From: Sporobacter sp963677825
GTDB lineage: Bacteria > Bacillota > Clostridia > Oscillospirales > Oscillospiraceae
NCBI GenBank assembly: GCA_963677825.2
Contig: CAXXEF010000001.1
Location: 992,001-1,056,000, forward strand
Length of the DNA: 64,000 bases
Direction: 5' to 3'
Numbering within the stretch: the first letter of the stretch is position 1; each line of letters starts with the position of its first letter. The notes below the pieces were generated by a model. The model did not search any database and was not told where the DNA came from. It was given only the letters and a program-made list of their open reading frames with translations. The position numbers were made by a program, and so were the translations under genes. This document shows positions 42,983-51,982 of the stretch, piece after piece.

Positions 42983-44896
42983 TTAGATTTTGCCCTTTTT
43001 CGCCAAATCTCCAGCGAGATCAAGGATCGACTGCTTGACGTCGGACTCCGGCGGATAGACGCGGTCGAAGCCAATCTTTTTAAACGTCGCCTCGTCTTCC
43101 TCAAATACGCGCGTGCCGACGCCGAGAATACCGCCGATGTACATCAGAATATCGCCGATACCGGCCTCGACGCACATTTCGCGGATGCCCTGCAAATCCA
43201 TCTCGGCCATACCGTAAAGCGTCGTGATCATGATCGCGTCGGCGTCCGTCTCCTGCGCGGCCTTGATGAACTCCTCGGCCGGTGTCTGCGCGCCGAGCGC
43301 GACGACGTTGAAGCCCTCCTCTTTAAGCGCGCGGGAGATAATCTTCGTACCGATGACGTGTGCGTCGACGCCGCTCGTGCCGGTGACAATCGTCGGCACA
43401 CGCTTCATGTCGATTTTTTCGTCTTCGACGTCGCTCTTGTCAAACTCGCCGATCGCTTTGCCCTGCGCAAGGCACCAGAAGTCGGCCATAGACGCCTTAA
43501 AGTTGAGCTTTGTACCCTCATACTTTTCGCGTTCATGAATCTTCTCGTCGTTATATTTGCGCACTTCCTCGGGGATGGGCAGGTTGCCGTAATCGATGTA
43601 GCGGCAGGCGCCCTCAAGGTCGCGCGCGCCAAGCACGAGATCCCGAGGATGGATGTTAATCGAGAAAGGCGAATCGAGTACGCCGGCCTCGACGGCCTTA
43701 ATCGCACCGACGGCAATGTCGCCGTCGCCCATGTCGATGACCTTGTCGAGAATCGCGCTGACAGCAAGCTCCGTCATGCGCATTTCCTGCTCGATCGCAG
43801 GCGTATCGGCTTCAAACTTCTGCTGACGTACGACGTTGAATATCCAGTTGGCCGACGCGTACGTCTGCATGTGCGACTCGATGCTCGGCACGCCGATTGC
43901 CTCGTCGATCGTCTTGACGGAGCAGGCGGCGAGATCCGTCATCGCCGCTTCCATTGCGATGTAGTTGATGTAGCCATAGGCGTTGCCGACGTCCTGCGGG
44001 AACGGGAACAGCGACGACTGGTTACCGATAATGCCGGGAATAATCGTATCGGTAAAGCCAAATTTGTCGAGGTATTTGCGGAACAGCTTCTCACAGACCT
44101 TGATCTCCGCGACATCCTGAGCGATATTGCCCTGGAAATTCATCAGCGGTACGATGCTCTTCGTGCCCTGCCCGGCGGAAATCAGCGACTCGATAATTTG
44201 CGTGGCAATATTAACGTACATCGGGATGACGCCGTTCGGGAGCCAGCCGTGCGTATCGGTAGAGATGATGACGCCCTTTTCGGCGTACAGGCCGATGAGC
44301 CGCCCGAGGTACTGCGCCGTCTGGATGCACTCCTCCGGCGTCGCTTTTTTGTCGTAGCCGCCGATCCAGCCGAAAAAGCTGTTGGGCATCGCCGTCATAC
44401 CGGATGCAAACGCGATCTCACCGACAAACGAGTTGGCGACGCGTGACGAGCGCGGGTCAAACGCGCCGTCACAGGACAGCACGACCTCGCGCGTCGTTTT
44501 GACGCCGTGATTGATAATGGGATAACCGTTAAGCTTCATCTTGCCCGTACGGATACTGTCCTCGAGGCCCTTTTGGGCTTTGTCGAGCTGCAGGTTGCGC
44601 GTGTACGAGTCCGTTGTGAACGGGAACAGGCGCACGCCGACGGCATTGAGGCCCTTGAGGAGCTTGATCTCCTCCTCGACGACCGGCACGCCCGAACGCG
44701 GGAATAAGCCGATTTTACCCTCTGCCTTATATTGAGCCAGCACTTTAGTAAAGTTTTTGCCCTCGGGCATCTTGTTATGAAATTCGACGGCCTCGTCAAT
44801 GTCGACCTCTTTACCGGTTGGCCATTGTGCAAGCATTTCCTGCCGCATTTTTGCAAACGTCTGCTCGTCGATCTTCTGCTGTTTGACGTTGATCAC
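42983..44896 (-). CDS. Fused single-chain glutamate-mutase-type B12 carbon-skeleton mutase
   Basis: The 637-residue protein starts with GTG (44894-44896) behind GGGGG. Residues about 1-490 resemble the epsilon (E) barrel subunit of glutamate mutase (GLFPRSGVPVVEEEIKLLKG, HGVKTTREVV). Residues about 500-637 are a cobalamin-binding domain with the Asp511-x-His513-x2-Gly516 motif (GVDAHVIGTKI) and a late YIGGILGVG. In clostridial glutamate mutase these are two proteins (GlmE and GlmS); a single roughly 70-kDa chain is the layout known for 2-methyleneglutarate mutase of nicotinate fermenters. It would rearrange a free branched or linear dicarboxylate by a radical mechanism. No nicotinate, methylaspartase or glmE/glmS genes are nearby, so the substrate is open. 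It starts 12 bp after the GRE activase gene. Confidence 0.85.
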   Translation of the reverse strand: MINVKQQKIDEQTFAKMRQEMLAQWPTGKEVDIDEAVEFHNKMPEGKNFTKVLAQYKAEGKIGLFPRSGVPVVEEEIKLLKGLNAVGVRLFPFTTDSYTRNLQLDKAQKGLEDSIRTGKMKLNGYPIINHGVKTTREVVLSCDGAFDPRSSRVANSFVGEIAFASGMTAMPNSFFGWIGGYDKKATPEECIQTAQYLGRLIGLYAEKGVIISTDTHGWLPNGVIPMYVNIATQIIESLISAGQGTKSIVPLMNFQGNIAQDVAEIKVCEKLFRKYLDKFGFTDTIIPGIIGNQSSLFPFPQDVGNAYGYINYIAMEAAMTDLAACSVKTIDEAIGVPSIESHMQTYASANWIFNVVRQQKFEADTPAIEQEMRMTELAVSAILDKVIDMGDGDIAVGAIKAVEAGVLDSPFSINIHPRDLVLGARDLEGACRYIDYGNLPIPEEVRKYNDEKIHEREKYEGTKLNFKASMADFWCLAQGKAIGEFDKSDVEDEKIDMKRVPTIVTGTSGVDAHVIGTKIISRALKEEGFNVVALGAQTPAEEFIKAAQETDADAIMITTLYGMAEMDLQGIREMCVEAGIGDILMYIGGILGVGTRVFEEDEATFKKIGFDRVYPPESDVKQSILDLAGDLAKKGKI

Positions 44897-44908
44897 GGTT
44901 ATCCCCCT

Positions 44909-45820
44909 CTATTTCGATATCTCGACCGCGAGGCCATATGATTCAAAGATTGCTCTGGCCTTGTCCAGCTGCGCCTCGGTAACTTCCGGTACGTCGTCAA
45001 GCTGGTACGTCATATCGATCATTCTATACTTATTGGCGCCGTAGCGGTGGTACGGCAGGATGTTGACCATCGCGGCCGGTACGATCTCTTTGACGGCCTG
45101 CGCCATCGCGTGCAGGTTTTCTTCCGAATCATTATAGCCCGGGATAAGCGGCACGCGGATCACAACAGGTACGCCCTTTTCGGCTACGCGCCTGAGGTTA
45201 CTTAATATCAGTTCATTGGACTGACCGGTATATTCCTGATGTTTGACCGGATCCATATGCTTAAGGTCATAATAAACAAGGTCGGCATATTCGAGTATTT
45301 TGTCAAGTGCCGCCGGGTCGCCGAACCCCGATGTATCGGCGTTCGTGTGAAAACCGGCTTCCTTGCTGCGCCGAAACAGCTCCGCGACGAAGTCGGGCTG
45401 GGCGAGGATCTCGCCGCCGGACGCCGTCACGCCGCCGCCGGATGCTTCGTAGTAGTCAGCGTCGCGCTTGACGGTTTTCCAGACCTCGTCAACCGTCATC
45501 GACTTACCGGATATCTGCAGCGCCTCCGGCACGCAGTTTTTGACGCATTCCCCACACAGCGTACACTGCGAGCGGTCGATGTGTATACCGTCGTCCGCGA
45601 GTGTAATAATTTTCTCAGGGCAAACCTCAACGCAGGTACCGCACGCCTTGCAGGACGTATAGCGGTACGTCACTTCCGGCGCCATGCATTGCGATTCGGG
45701 GTTTGAGCACCACAGGCACGTGAGTGGGCAGCCCTTCATAAATACGGTTGTACGCACACCGGGACCGTCGTCAATACTGTAGCGCTGGACGTTGAATACG
45801 ACCCCCTTGATGTTTTCCAT
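44909..45820 (-). CDS. Glycyl radical enzyme activase (radical SAM)
   Basis: The 303-residue protein has the radical SAM CxxxCxxC in MKGCPLTCLWCSNPE and an inserted ferredoxin-like domain with two 4Fe-4S cysteine sets (CKACGTCVEVCPEK; CTLCGECVKNC), then GGGVTASGGEILAQ, as in HpdA, BssD and other non-PFL activases. It generates the glycyl radical on the adjacent enzyme using S-adenosylmethionine. It follows the GRE gene by 150 bp that hold three hairpins, and precedes the mutase gene by 12 bp. Ribosome site GAGGAG. Confidence 0.94.
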   Translation of the reverse strand: MENIKGVVFNVQRYSIDDGPGVRTTVFMKGCPLTCLWCSNPESQCMAPEVTYRYTSCKACGTCVEVCPEKIITLADDGIHIDRSQCTLCGECVKNCVPEALQISGKSMTVDEVWKTVKRDADYYEASGGGVTASGGEILAQPDFVAELFRRSKEAGFHTNADTSGFGDPAALDKILEYADLVYYDLKHMDPVKHQEYTGQSNELILSNLRRVAEKGVPVVIRVPLIPGYNDSEENLHAMAQAVKEIVPAAMVNILPYHRYGANKYRMIDMTYQLDDVPEVTEAQLDKARAIFESYGLAVEISK

Positions 45821-45838
45821 GCTTGTCTCCTCTTAAGA

Positions 45839-45866
45839 AGAAGAATTGCCGCCCGGCAATTCTTCT
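45839..45866 (-). terminator. Terminator-like hairpin before the activase gene
   Basis: Stem AGAAGAATTGCC / GGCAATTCTTCT with a GGGC loop (minus strand), followed by TCTT and then the activase ribosome site. Probably an attenuator within the operon. Confidence 0.65.
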
Positions 45867-45900
45867 GTCTCTACTAATGTGTTGTGCTAAAAAAGCTTTG

Positions 45901-45930
45901 CAGGGCGGCTACGGCTGAGTAGCCGCCCTG
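45901..45930 (-). terminator. Terminator-like hairpin after the glycyl radical enzyme gene
   Basis: Minus strand CAGGGCGGCTAC / GTAGCCGCCCTG followed by CAAAGCTTTTTT. A smaller stem, GGAAACGC / GCGTTTCC (45943-45961), lies between it and the stop codon. Confidence 0.7.
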
Positions 45931-45970
45931 CCGTTTCACGATGGAAACGCGGCGCGTTTCCGTCGAAGGG

Positions 45971-48484
45971 TTACATTACTTCGTGCATCGTCCGGTTGAC
46001 GATTTCATCCTGCAGGCCCTTGGGCAAGTCGATGAAGTAGGCGCTGTAGCCGCCGACGCGCACGAGCAGGTTCTTGTGCTCGGCTGGGCAAGCTTGCGCG
46101 GCCATCAGTTCTTCTCTGCTGTGGATATTGAACTGGATATGCCAGCCGTCGCGCTTCATGAAGGCTTTGATGAGCCATGCAAGCCGCTGGAGCTTGTCGT
46201 CGGTGTTGAGGATGTTCTTAGAAAACTTCATGTTCATCGCGTAACCGACAAATTCTTTAGCGTACGGGCCGTTTGTGGCAGAGTTGATCGCCGCCGTCGG
46301 GCCGTTCGTGTCCATGCCGGGCATGACGGAGCACGCCGCGTCATTGATCGGCGATCCGGCCAATCTGCCGCTGGGCAACGCGCCGATGGACTTACCGATG
46401 CCGATATGGCCGGCAGCGGCACCGATGAAGAGCATCGGCTTCTTGCCGGTAATCGGATCGATCCAGCGCTGCATAATCTCCGGCACCTTTGTGGACAACT
46501 CGTCGTAAATCTCGTCGACGTAGTCGTCGTCGTTGCCATATTTCGGCGCGTTCAGGCACATCTGCTGGAGGTCTTCGTAGCCCTCCCAGTTTTTAGACAG
46601 CGCGTCGAGCATCGTCTCCATGGAAACTTTTTTATCGTCAAAGACAACCTTTTTAATGCCGGAAATACTATCGGCAAGATCCACCATGCCGCGGCTGCCA
46701 AGCCAGCACGTTCTGCCTTCCGGATAGCGCGCGCCGCCTTCTTTAGGCGTAAGCCCCTCGCGGATGCAGTCTTCGTATTGCATTGCACAGCGCAGACCGC
46801 TCATCGGGCCGTCGGTGATTTCCGTGCAGAGGGTCAGCATTTTCACCTTGTGAAGGACAGGCACAAAATACTCCAGCTGCTTATAGTAGGCGTTGAGGAC
46901 ATCTTCGACGCTGGTGAACTTGGACGCGTCGCCTGTGTGTACGCCGAGCTGCTTTTGTGTCTTCGGATCAAAACCGTCGTTGAGCGCGAGCTCAAAGAGC
47001 TTCGTCTGGTTGATGTTATGGCCGCCGCCGACGTGTTCCATACTGTCAAGGTGATAGCCCAGGCAGCCGGACGCATTCCAGTTGCAGGCATCCTCGATCG
47101 GTACATCACGGTCAAGATAGCGCTGGGTACCCAGTCTGTCGTTGAGAAATGCCGGATTGCCGCCGCCGAAGTCACGGTTGCAGCGCAGCGCGTGGAGGAT
47201 AAATTCCTGATCCATATCCGGGTTGTAGCGGACGTAGATGGCCGGCTCAGAGAGCTTGACCTGCGCCATCGCCTCGAGGACGAGCCAGGAAATCTCGTTC
47301 GTGAGATCATTGCCGTCTTTGTCGGTGCCGCACAGCGTAATGTTCGGCAGCAGTGAACCGGGCGCCGCGCGCTGCTCGCGCGGGATCGTGACAAGGTTTT
47401 CGCACTCGCGGATCTTCAGCCACAGCGCACCGAGCAGCTCAGCGGCATCCTGCGCGCTGACTTTACCGGCGGCTTTATCGGCTTCGTAGTATTTGTTCAG
47501 GAGCTGATCCAGGCGTCCGACGGGCACTTCCGGACGGTCGGAGCTTTCCTTCCAGCAGATGAGATGGTACATACGCACACACTGTACGGCCTCAAAGAAG
47601 TCGCGCGGGGGCTCGGCCGGGCAGCGGTCGCACGCTTCCGCGATGCGCAGCAGTTCGGTTTTACGCTCGGGACGCGTTTCTTTGGCCGCCATCTCGCGAG
47701 CCAGCTCAGCGTGGCGCTGAGAAAACTTGATGAACGCTTCACAGGAGATGATACACGCCTCAAGAAGCCAATATTTGCGGAGGAACTGCGCCGAGCCGTG
47801 GGAATGCTCATCGCCCTCGGCCATCATGCGTTCCTTTTCCTTCTTACACAGGTCGATGACATAGTTGAGACCATGGTCGACACACTTGACGCTGACCTGC
47901 GCCACGCCGCCGCCGTAAGCCGAATAGTTCTGGAACAAGCCGCGGTCCATCTTATAGCGCACGCCGCGCCCTTCGAAAACGCAGCCGCGGTCGAACAGCA
48001 GATCGAACACGTCCGTACCCATATCGTATTCCAACGCCGCGTTGACGGTACTGACCTGCGGCATATGCTCCACCCAGTATTCAGCGTCTTCCTTGAGCGC
48101 CTGGAGATCTGCATCGGTAATATTGGTCGACTCGGTGTCGCTCGTTTTACGCGCGAACTTACCGGAATTACACATATCGAGGATTTCGTGCGGCTTCATC
48201 GCACACAGCGTGCCGTTGCCGCGGATAAACTTTGTCAGCGATCCGACGAGCAGCTCGTCGTCACGGATAAGCAGCGGGCACTCCAGCAGACGCTTCTCAA
48301 ACGCCTTGGCCCAGCGGATATCGACAGGCAGACCTTCGGTCTCCTGCCAGGACTTGGTGAACAGCAGCGTATCGTCGACGTAGACCTGCGGCTCCGCCTT
48401 TTCCCATTCACTTTTTAGCTTCTGAAGACGCGGCGTCAGTACCTGTACGCTGGCGATCTCCTTGGGGTCAACTTTCAATGCCAT
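45971..48484 (-). CDS. Glycyl radical enzyme of unassigned specificity
   Basis: The 837-residue protein has the C-terminal glycyl radical motif RVGGYSAYFIDLPKGLQDE (radical Gly812), and the thiyl cysteine in NWNASGCLGYHLDSMEHVGG (Cys474). Known dehydratases and decarboxylases of this superfamily usually read GCVE here, with an acidic residue two after Cys; in this protein Leu-Gly follows. The N-terminal domain (PFL-like, about residues 15-650) and the middle GGGHNINQTKLFELALNDGF region are otherwise typical. It lies upstream of its activase and downstream of two iron-dependent alcohol dehydrogenases. No microcompartment genes accompany it. Substrate unknown; eliminase, lyase and fumarate-adding roles are all possible. 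Confidence 0.9.
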   Translation of the reverse strand: MALKVDPKEIASVQVLTPRLQKLKSEWEKAEPQVYVDDTLLFTKSWQETEGLPVDIRWAKAFEKRLLECPLLIRDDELLVGSLTKFIRGNGTLCAMKPHEILDMCNSGKFARKTSDTESTNITDADLQALKEDAEYWVEHMPQVSTVNAALEYDMGTDVFDLLFDRGCVFEGRGVRYKMDRGLFQNYSAYGGGVAQVSVKCVDHGLNYVIDLCKKEKERMMAEGDEHSHGSAQFLRKYWLLEACIISCEAFIKFSQRHAELAREMAAKETRPERKTELLRIAEACDRCPAEPPRDFFEAVQCVRMYHLICWKESSDRPEVPVGRLDQLLNKYYEADKAAGKVSAQDAAELLGALWLKIRECENLVTIPREQRAAPGSLLPNITLCGTDKDGNDLTNEISWLVLEAMAQVKLSEPAIYVRYNPDMDQEFILHALRCNRDFGGGNPAFLNDRLGTQRYLDRDVPIEDACNWNASGCLGYHLDSMEHVGGGHNINQTKLFELALNDGFDPKTQKQLGVHTGDASKFTSVEDVLNAYYKQLEYFVPVLHKVKMLTLCTEITDGPMSGLRCAMQYEDCIREGLTPKEGGARYPEGRTCWLGSRGMVDLADSISGIKKVVFDDKKVSMETMLDALSKNWEGYEDLQQMCLNAPKYGNDDDYVDEIYDELSTKVPEIMQRWIDPITGKKPMLFIGAAAGHIGIGKSIGALPSGRLAGSPINDAACSVMPGMDTNGPTAAINSATNGPYAKEFVGYAMNMKFSKNILNTDDKLQRLAWLIKAFMKRDGWHIQFNIHSREELMAAQACPAEHKNLLVRVGGYSAYFIDLPKGLQDEIVNRTMHEVM

Positions 48485-48560
48485 TAAAATAACCTGCCTT
48501 TCAAACGGTTGTGCATTAAACGATCATTCCGAGAGAATGTATAGTAAAGTTAAAATGATC

Positions 48561-49757
48561 TCAATTTTCGTCATACGCGCGCGAGACGATCGACGCGATG
48601 AGCTCCTTTGTGGCCGGGACGGGTGCCGTCTGCGTGCCGAACATCTTGACGAGTCCCTGCTGCATACCGACAACGCCATCGGGTACGACGGCAAGCAAAT
48701 CGTCTTTTGTGAAGCCCTGCTTTTCACCCATGTCACGCAAGCTCGGTAGCTTCAGCTTGGTCATCAGCGCCTTGACTGTATCGTAGACGATCGTCGCGAG
48801 CGCTTCATCCGATGTGCCGTCCGGTACGTTGCCGCCGAGCGCGATGGTAATCTCTTTGACCTTGTCCGGCACGGCCGGCGTGATGACTTGCATCACCTGC
48901 GGCAGACACGACGCACAGCCGTTGCCGTGCGGGATGTGGAACTTGGCGCCCAGCATCTTGCCGATGTCGTGCGCGAGGTGGCACAGCGGACCCGACATCG
49001 AGATGCCGCCGAGTGTCGCGGCGAGCATCATGCCCTCACGGGCTTCGAGGTCGCTGCCGTTTTCAAACGCCCGGACAAGATACTGCCCGACGAGTGTGAA
49101 CGCTTTACGGCCCGTCACCTCGCAAAAGCTGTTGGCGCGCAGCGACGTATACGACTCAACAGCGTGGCATAACGCGTCCATGCCGGTCGAGGCGGTGACG
49201 GCGGGCGGCAGCCCCAGCGTCAGCTCCGGATCGACGATGCCGAGCGTCACGGCGCAGCCGACACCGGCGATGTTCGTCTTGATGTCGTTTTTCGTATCGG
49301 TGATGACGCCGCCGGGCGTGCATTCGCTGCCGGTGCCGGCCGTCGTCGGGATGACGACGAGCGGAACGGACGGGACGGTCACAACGCCTTCACGACCGAA
49401 ATACTGATTGATGGGCGGCGGATTGGTCTGGAGCATTTTGGCGCCCTTAGCCGTATCGAGTGAGCTGCCGCCGCCGATGCCGACGACACCGTCGACCTGT
49501 TCGCGGATACCGAGCTCGCCGGCTTCATTGACCGACCAGTCGGGCGGATCGGCCTGCACGCCGTCATACTCAACGGTTTGAAGACCAGCCGCATTGATGA
49601 TCTTGACGATCTTATCGGCAATGCCGGAGTTCTTAATGCCCATGTCGTAAACGACGAGGACTTTCTTACAGCCGAATTCCTTCAGCTTATCGCCGAGCAT
49701 TTTAGATGTACCCGTCCCGAATAGCAGCGGATTAGGGCTGGAAAATACACTTTGCAT
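48561..49757 (-). CDS. Iron-containing alcohol dehydrogenase (second of tandem pair)
   Basis: The 398-residue protein is a group III (Fe-ADH) enzyme with the NAD-binding GVVGIGGGSSLDTAKGAKML and the metal-ligand histidines in LAHDIGKMLGAKFHIPHGNG. It would interconvert an aldehyde and an alcohol or a ketone and a secondary alcohol. Strong AAAGGAGG ribosome site, 11 bp after its paralogue. The pair precedes the GRE gene, so both probably act on its substrate or product. Confidence 0.92.
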   Translation of the reverse strand: MQSVFSSPNPLLFGTGTSKMLGDKLKEFGCKKVLVVYDMGIKNSGIADKIVKIINAAGLQTVEYDGVQADPPDWSVNEAGELGIREQVDGVVGIGGGSSLDTAKGAKMLQTNPPPINQYFGREGVVTVPSVPLVVIPTTAGTGSECTPGGVITDTKNDIKTNIAGVGCAVTLGIVDPELTLGLPPAVTASTGMDALCHAVESYTSLRANSFCEVTGRKAFTLVGQYLVRAFENGSDLEAREGMMLAATLGGISMSGPLCHLAHDIGKMLGAKFHIPHGNGCASCLPQVMQVITPAVPDKVKEITIALGGNVPDGTSDEALATIVYDTVKALMTKLKLPSLRDMGEKQGFTKDDLLAVVPDGVVGMQQGLVKMFGTQTAPVPATKELIASIVSRAYDEN

Positions 49758-49768
49758 TGGTGCCTCCT

Positions 49769-50944
49769 TTATTGGTCGGCCGCGCAGCGGTCGTACGCCT
49801 TGGACAGAATATCGGTAACATCCGCCGCCGTAACGGGGCGCGGCGAGAAGAAGAAGTTCTGCGTCGCCATAATCTGCGGCACAGCCGCCAGCAGCTCGTC
49901 TTTCGAGCCGACGTACTGCGTCAGCTTCGGCAGCTTTACGTCGTTCATGAGGCGCGATACGGCGTCAGATGCCAGCTTGCCGATCTCATCGGGTGACGCG
50001 CCGGCGGGGACATCAGCGCCGAGCTTTTCGGCAATCTCGGCCAGCAGCGCCGGCACAGCCGGTGCGTAAAACTTAAAGATCTCCGGCAGGCACGCGCTCA
50101 CAGCCGCGCCGTGCGGAATATGGAACATCATGCAAATGACCGCGCCGATGTCATGCGGAATGTTGCAGTACGGCCCGAGGATCGACATGGACGCCATCGT
50201 GGCCGCCAGATGCTGGCCCTCGCGCGCCTTAAGGTTTGATCCGCTATTAACGGCGTCGCGCAAATTTGCGCCGACTAGTCCAATGGCATGCATACCGAAA
50301 AGCTTGCTGAATTCGTTGGGCTGATTGGACACAACAGCCTCGACGGCATGGCACAGCGCATCAAATCCGGTAACAGCTGTGACAGCCGGCGGCAGTCCGA
50401 GCGTTAGCTCCGGATCAATGATGCCGAGCGTCACGGGGCAGACGAAATTTTCCTTGGTATTGTTGGCCGTGTCGGCGCACGCGCCGCCCGGCGTCACTTC
50501 GCTGCCGGTACCGGCCGTCGTCGGGATGACGATCAGCGGCTTGAGATTCGTCAAGTCGCCGGCCGGCGGCTTGGACGGCTGCGCAAAATACAGATTGATC
50601 GGCGGTGGATTGGACAAAAGCACGTCGACACCTTTGCCGGTGTCAATCGAGCTGCCGCCGCCGACGGCCACGACACCGTCGACCTGTTCGCTCACGGCCA
50701 GCGCCGCCGCCTCGTTAACCGACCAGTCCGGCGTGTCGGGCTGCGCGTTATCATACGAGACCGTCTCGATGCCGGCTTGGTGTATATTATCCAGGATGGT
50801 ATCAACGATACCCGCTTGCTGTACACCTTTGTCAAACACGACGATGACTTTCTTGCAGCCGCGATTTTTTAGCTGCTCCCCGACGGTTTTCGATGAACCG
50901 CTGCCGTAAAGGACCGGGTTAGGACTGTTCCATGTGCTGTTCAT
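49769..50944 (-). CDS. Iron-containing alcohol dehydrogenase (first of tandem pair)
   Basis: The 391-residue protein has the motifs GVVAVGGGSSIDTGKGVDVL and PHDIGAVICMMFHIPHGAAV of the Fe-ADH family. It is recognisably paralogous to the next gene (shared NPPPINQYF / NPPPINLYF and WSVNEA segments), i.e. a tandem duplication that has since diverged. Start at MNSTWNSPNP (50944) behind GAGAGG is preferred over 50983. It is the first gene of the minus-strand cluster. Confidence 0.92.
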   Translation of the reverse strand: MNSTWNSPNPVLYGSGSSKTVGEQLKNRGCKKVIVVFDKGVQQAGIVDTILDNIHQAGIETVSYDNAQPDTPDWSVNEAAALAVSEQVDGVVAVGGGSSIDTGKGVDVLLSNPPPINLYFAQPSKPPAGDLTNLKPLIVIPTTAGTGSEVTPGGACADTANNTKENFVCPVTLGIIDPELTLGLPPAVTAVTGFDALCHAVEAVVSNQPNEFSKLFGMHAIGLVGANLRDAVNSGSNLKAREGQHLAATMASMSILGPYCNIPHDIGAVICMMFHIPHGAAVSACLPEIFKFYAPAVPALLAEIAEKLGADVPAGASPDEIGKLASDAVSRLMNDVKLPKLTQYVGSKDELLAAVPQIMATQNFFFSPRPVTAADVTDILSKAYDRCAADQ

Positions 50945-51349
50945 GGCGCCACCTCTCTCAATTTTAGATGAGCTTACCGACATTTCTTAAACAGGGGCTT
51001 TACATTTTTAGCCCCTACCGATAGAATGTTTGTAAGAAAATACAATTGCTTAACGCGAAAACAAACTTTAAAACCTTATTCTAATCTAACTATATCATAG
51101 TGTATATGAAAACGCGTGACATGTCATCATTTGAAATAATAAATTACTGTTTTCTATTTCGTATGATATACCAAGTGCCGGCCAACGCCTCAGCGACAAT
51201 ATGGTGCTCATAATTGGGCGCTCTTGATGGTCGGTCGGTCGTTTGGGCGACGGACTACAACAAGATGTACAATAAGAAATTCGTCGGCTATCCGCCGGAA
51301 AACAATACGCAGCGCGGCGCCGGACAAACAAATTTACGGAGGTATAACT
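50945..51349. other. 405-bp divergent intergenic region of the GRE/CoA-transferase locus
   Basis: AT-rich on the left half. It holds an inverted repeat AGGGGCT / AGCCCCT (50994-51017) close to the ADH start, a palindrome TGACATGTCA (51116-51125), a GGTC repeat near 51228 and a possible -10 TACAAT near 51268 toward the nitroreductase. I see no convincing -35/-10 pair on the minus strand and no sigma-54 site. It probably carries regulator binding sites. Confidence 0.4.
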
Positions 51350-51892
51350 ATGGACGCCATCAACGCCATCGTGCAACGAGAAAGCGTGCGCTCATACACG
51401 AGCGAGCAGATTACGGACAAGCAGCTGGATACGATCCTTGACGCCGGTAAAAGCGGGCCGGGCAGCGGCGCAATCCACTTCAGCGTTATCCAGAACGCCG
51501 CACTGATCCAAACGATTAACAACACGACGAAGCAGGCCATGCTGAACTCCGGCATTGAGTTTTCCGTCCAGCGCGCCTCGACGCCGGGCTATGAGCCGGT
51601 CTACGGTGCGCCGACGCTTATTCTGTTGTCGGCCGGCGACCGCAGCGCCATTCCAAACAGCTCTTGTGCGGCCGAGAACATGCTGATAGCCGCCACGGCG
51701 CTTGGACTCGGCTCCTGCTTTTTGATGAGCATTCGCGCCGCTTTCGCCGGTGAAATCGGCGACGAGCTGCGCGACAAGTGCCAAGTGCCGGACGGCAGCG
51801 ATGTCGTCTGCGGCGTGATCGTCGGCAACAAGGCCGGTGATAAGTTCAAGTCGCCGGCGCCAAAAGTTCGCACGGTCAGCATGATCAAATAG
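51350..51892 (+). CDS. Nitroreductase-family flavoprotein
   Basis: The 180-residue protein MDAINAIVQRESVRSYTSEQ has the FMN-binding opening (RxSVRxYT) and the later SCAAENMLIAATALGLGSCF of the nitroreductase/NfsB superfamily. Such flavoenzymes reduce nitro compounds, quinones or enoates, and in some anaerobes act as dehydrogenases or dehalogenases. Strong ACGGAGG ribosome site; an upstream reading from 51224 is not supported. It precedes the CoA-transferase by 90 bp and is divergent from the GRE cluster. Confidence 0.88.
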   Translation: MDAINAIVQRESVRSYTSEQITDKQLDTILDAGKSGPGSGAIHFSVIQNAALIQTINNTTKQAMLNSGIEFSVQRASTPGYEPVYGAPTLILLSAGDRSAIPNSSCAAENMLIAATALGLGSCFLMSIRAAFAGEIGDELRDKCQVPDGSDVVCGVIVGNKAGDKFKSPAPKVRTVSMIK

Positions 51893-51982
51893 CTGGCACT
51901 GTTGACATTTTCGGGATTCTACAATAAAATCAGTACGCAAAATAGATTAAGCAGACTGATCGCACAGGAGGAAAAACAATAA

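Noticed and set aside
46000..48400. Long plus-strand open frames opposite the GRE gene (and opposite the mutase)
   Set aside because: Antisense frames of this length are expected in GC-rich genes; they lack ribosome sites and their translations are low-complexity Arg/Ala/Val-rich.
50994..51017. Terminator at the AGGGGCT/AGCCCCT repeat
   Set aside because: It lies upstream of the ADH start with no gene to terminate on that strand and no T tract; more likely an operator, and described only as intergenic content.
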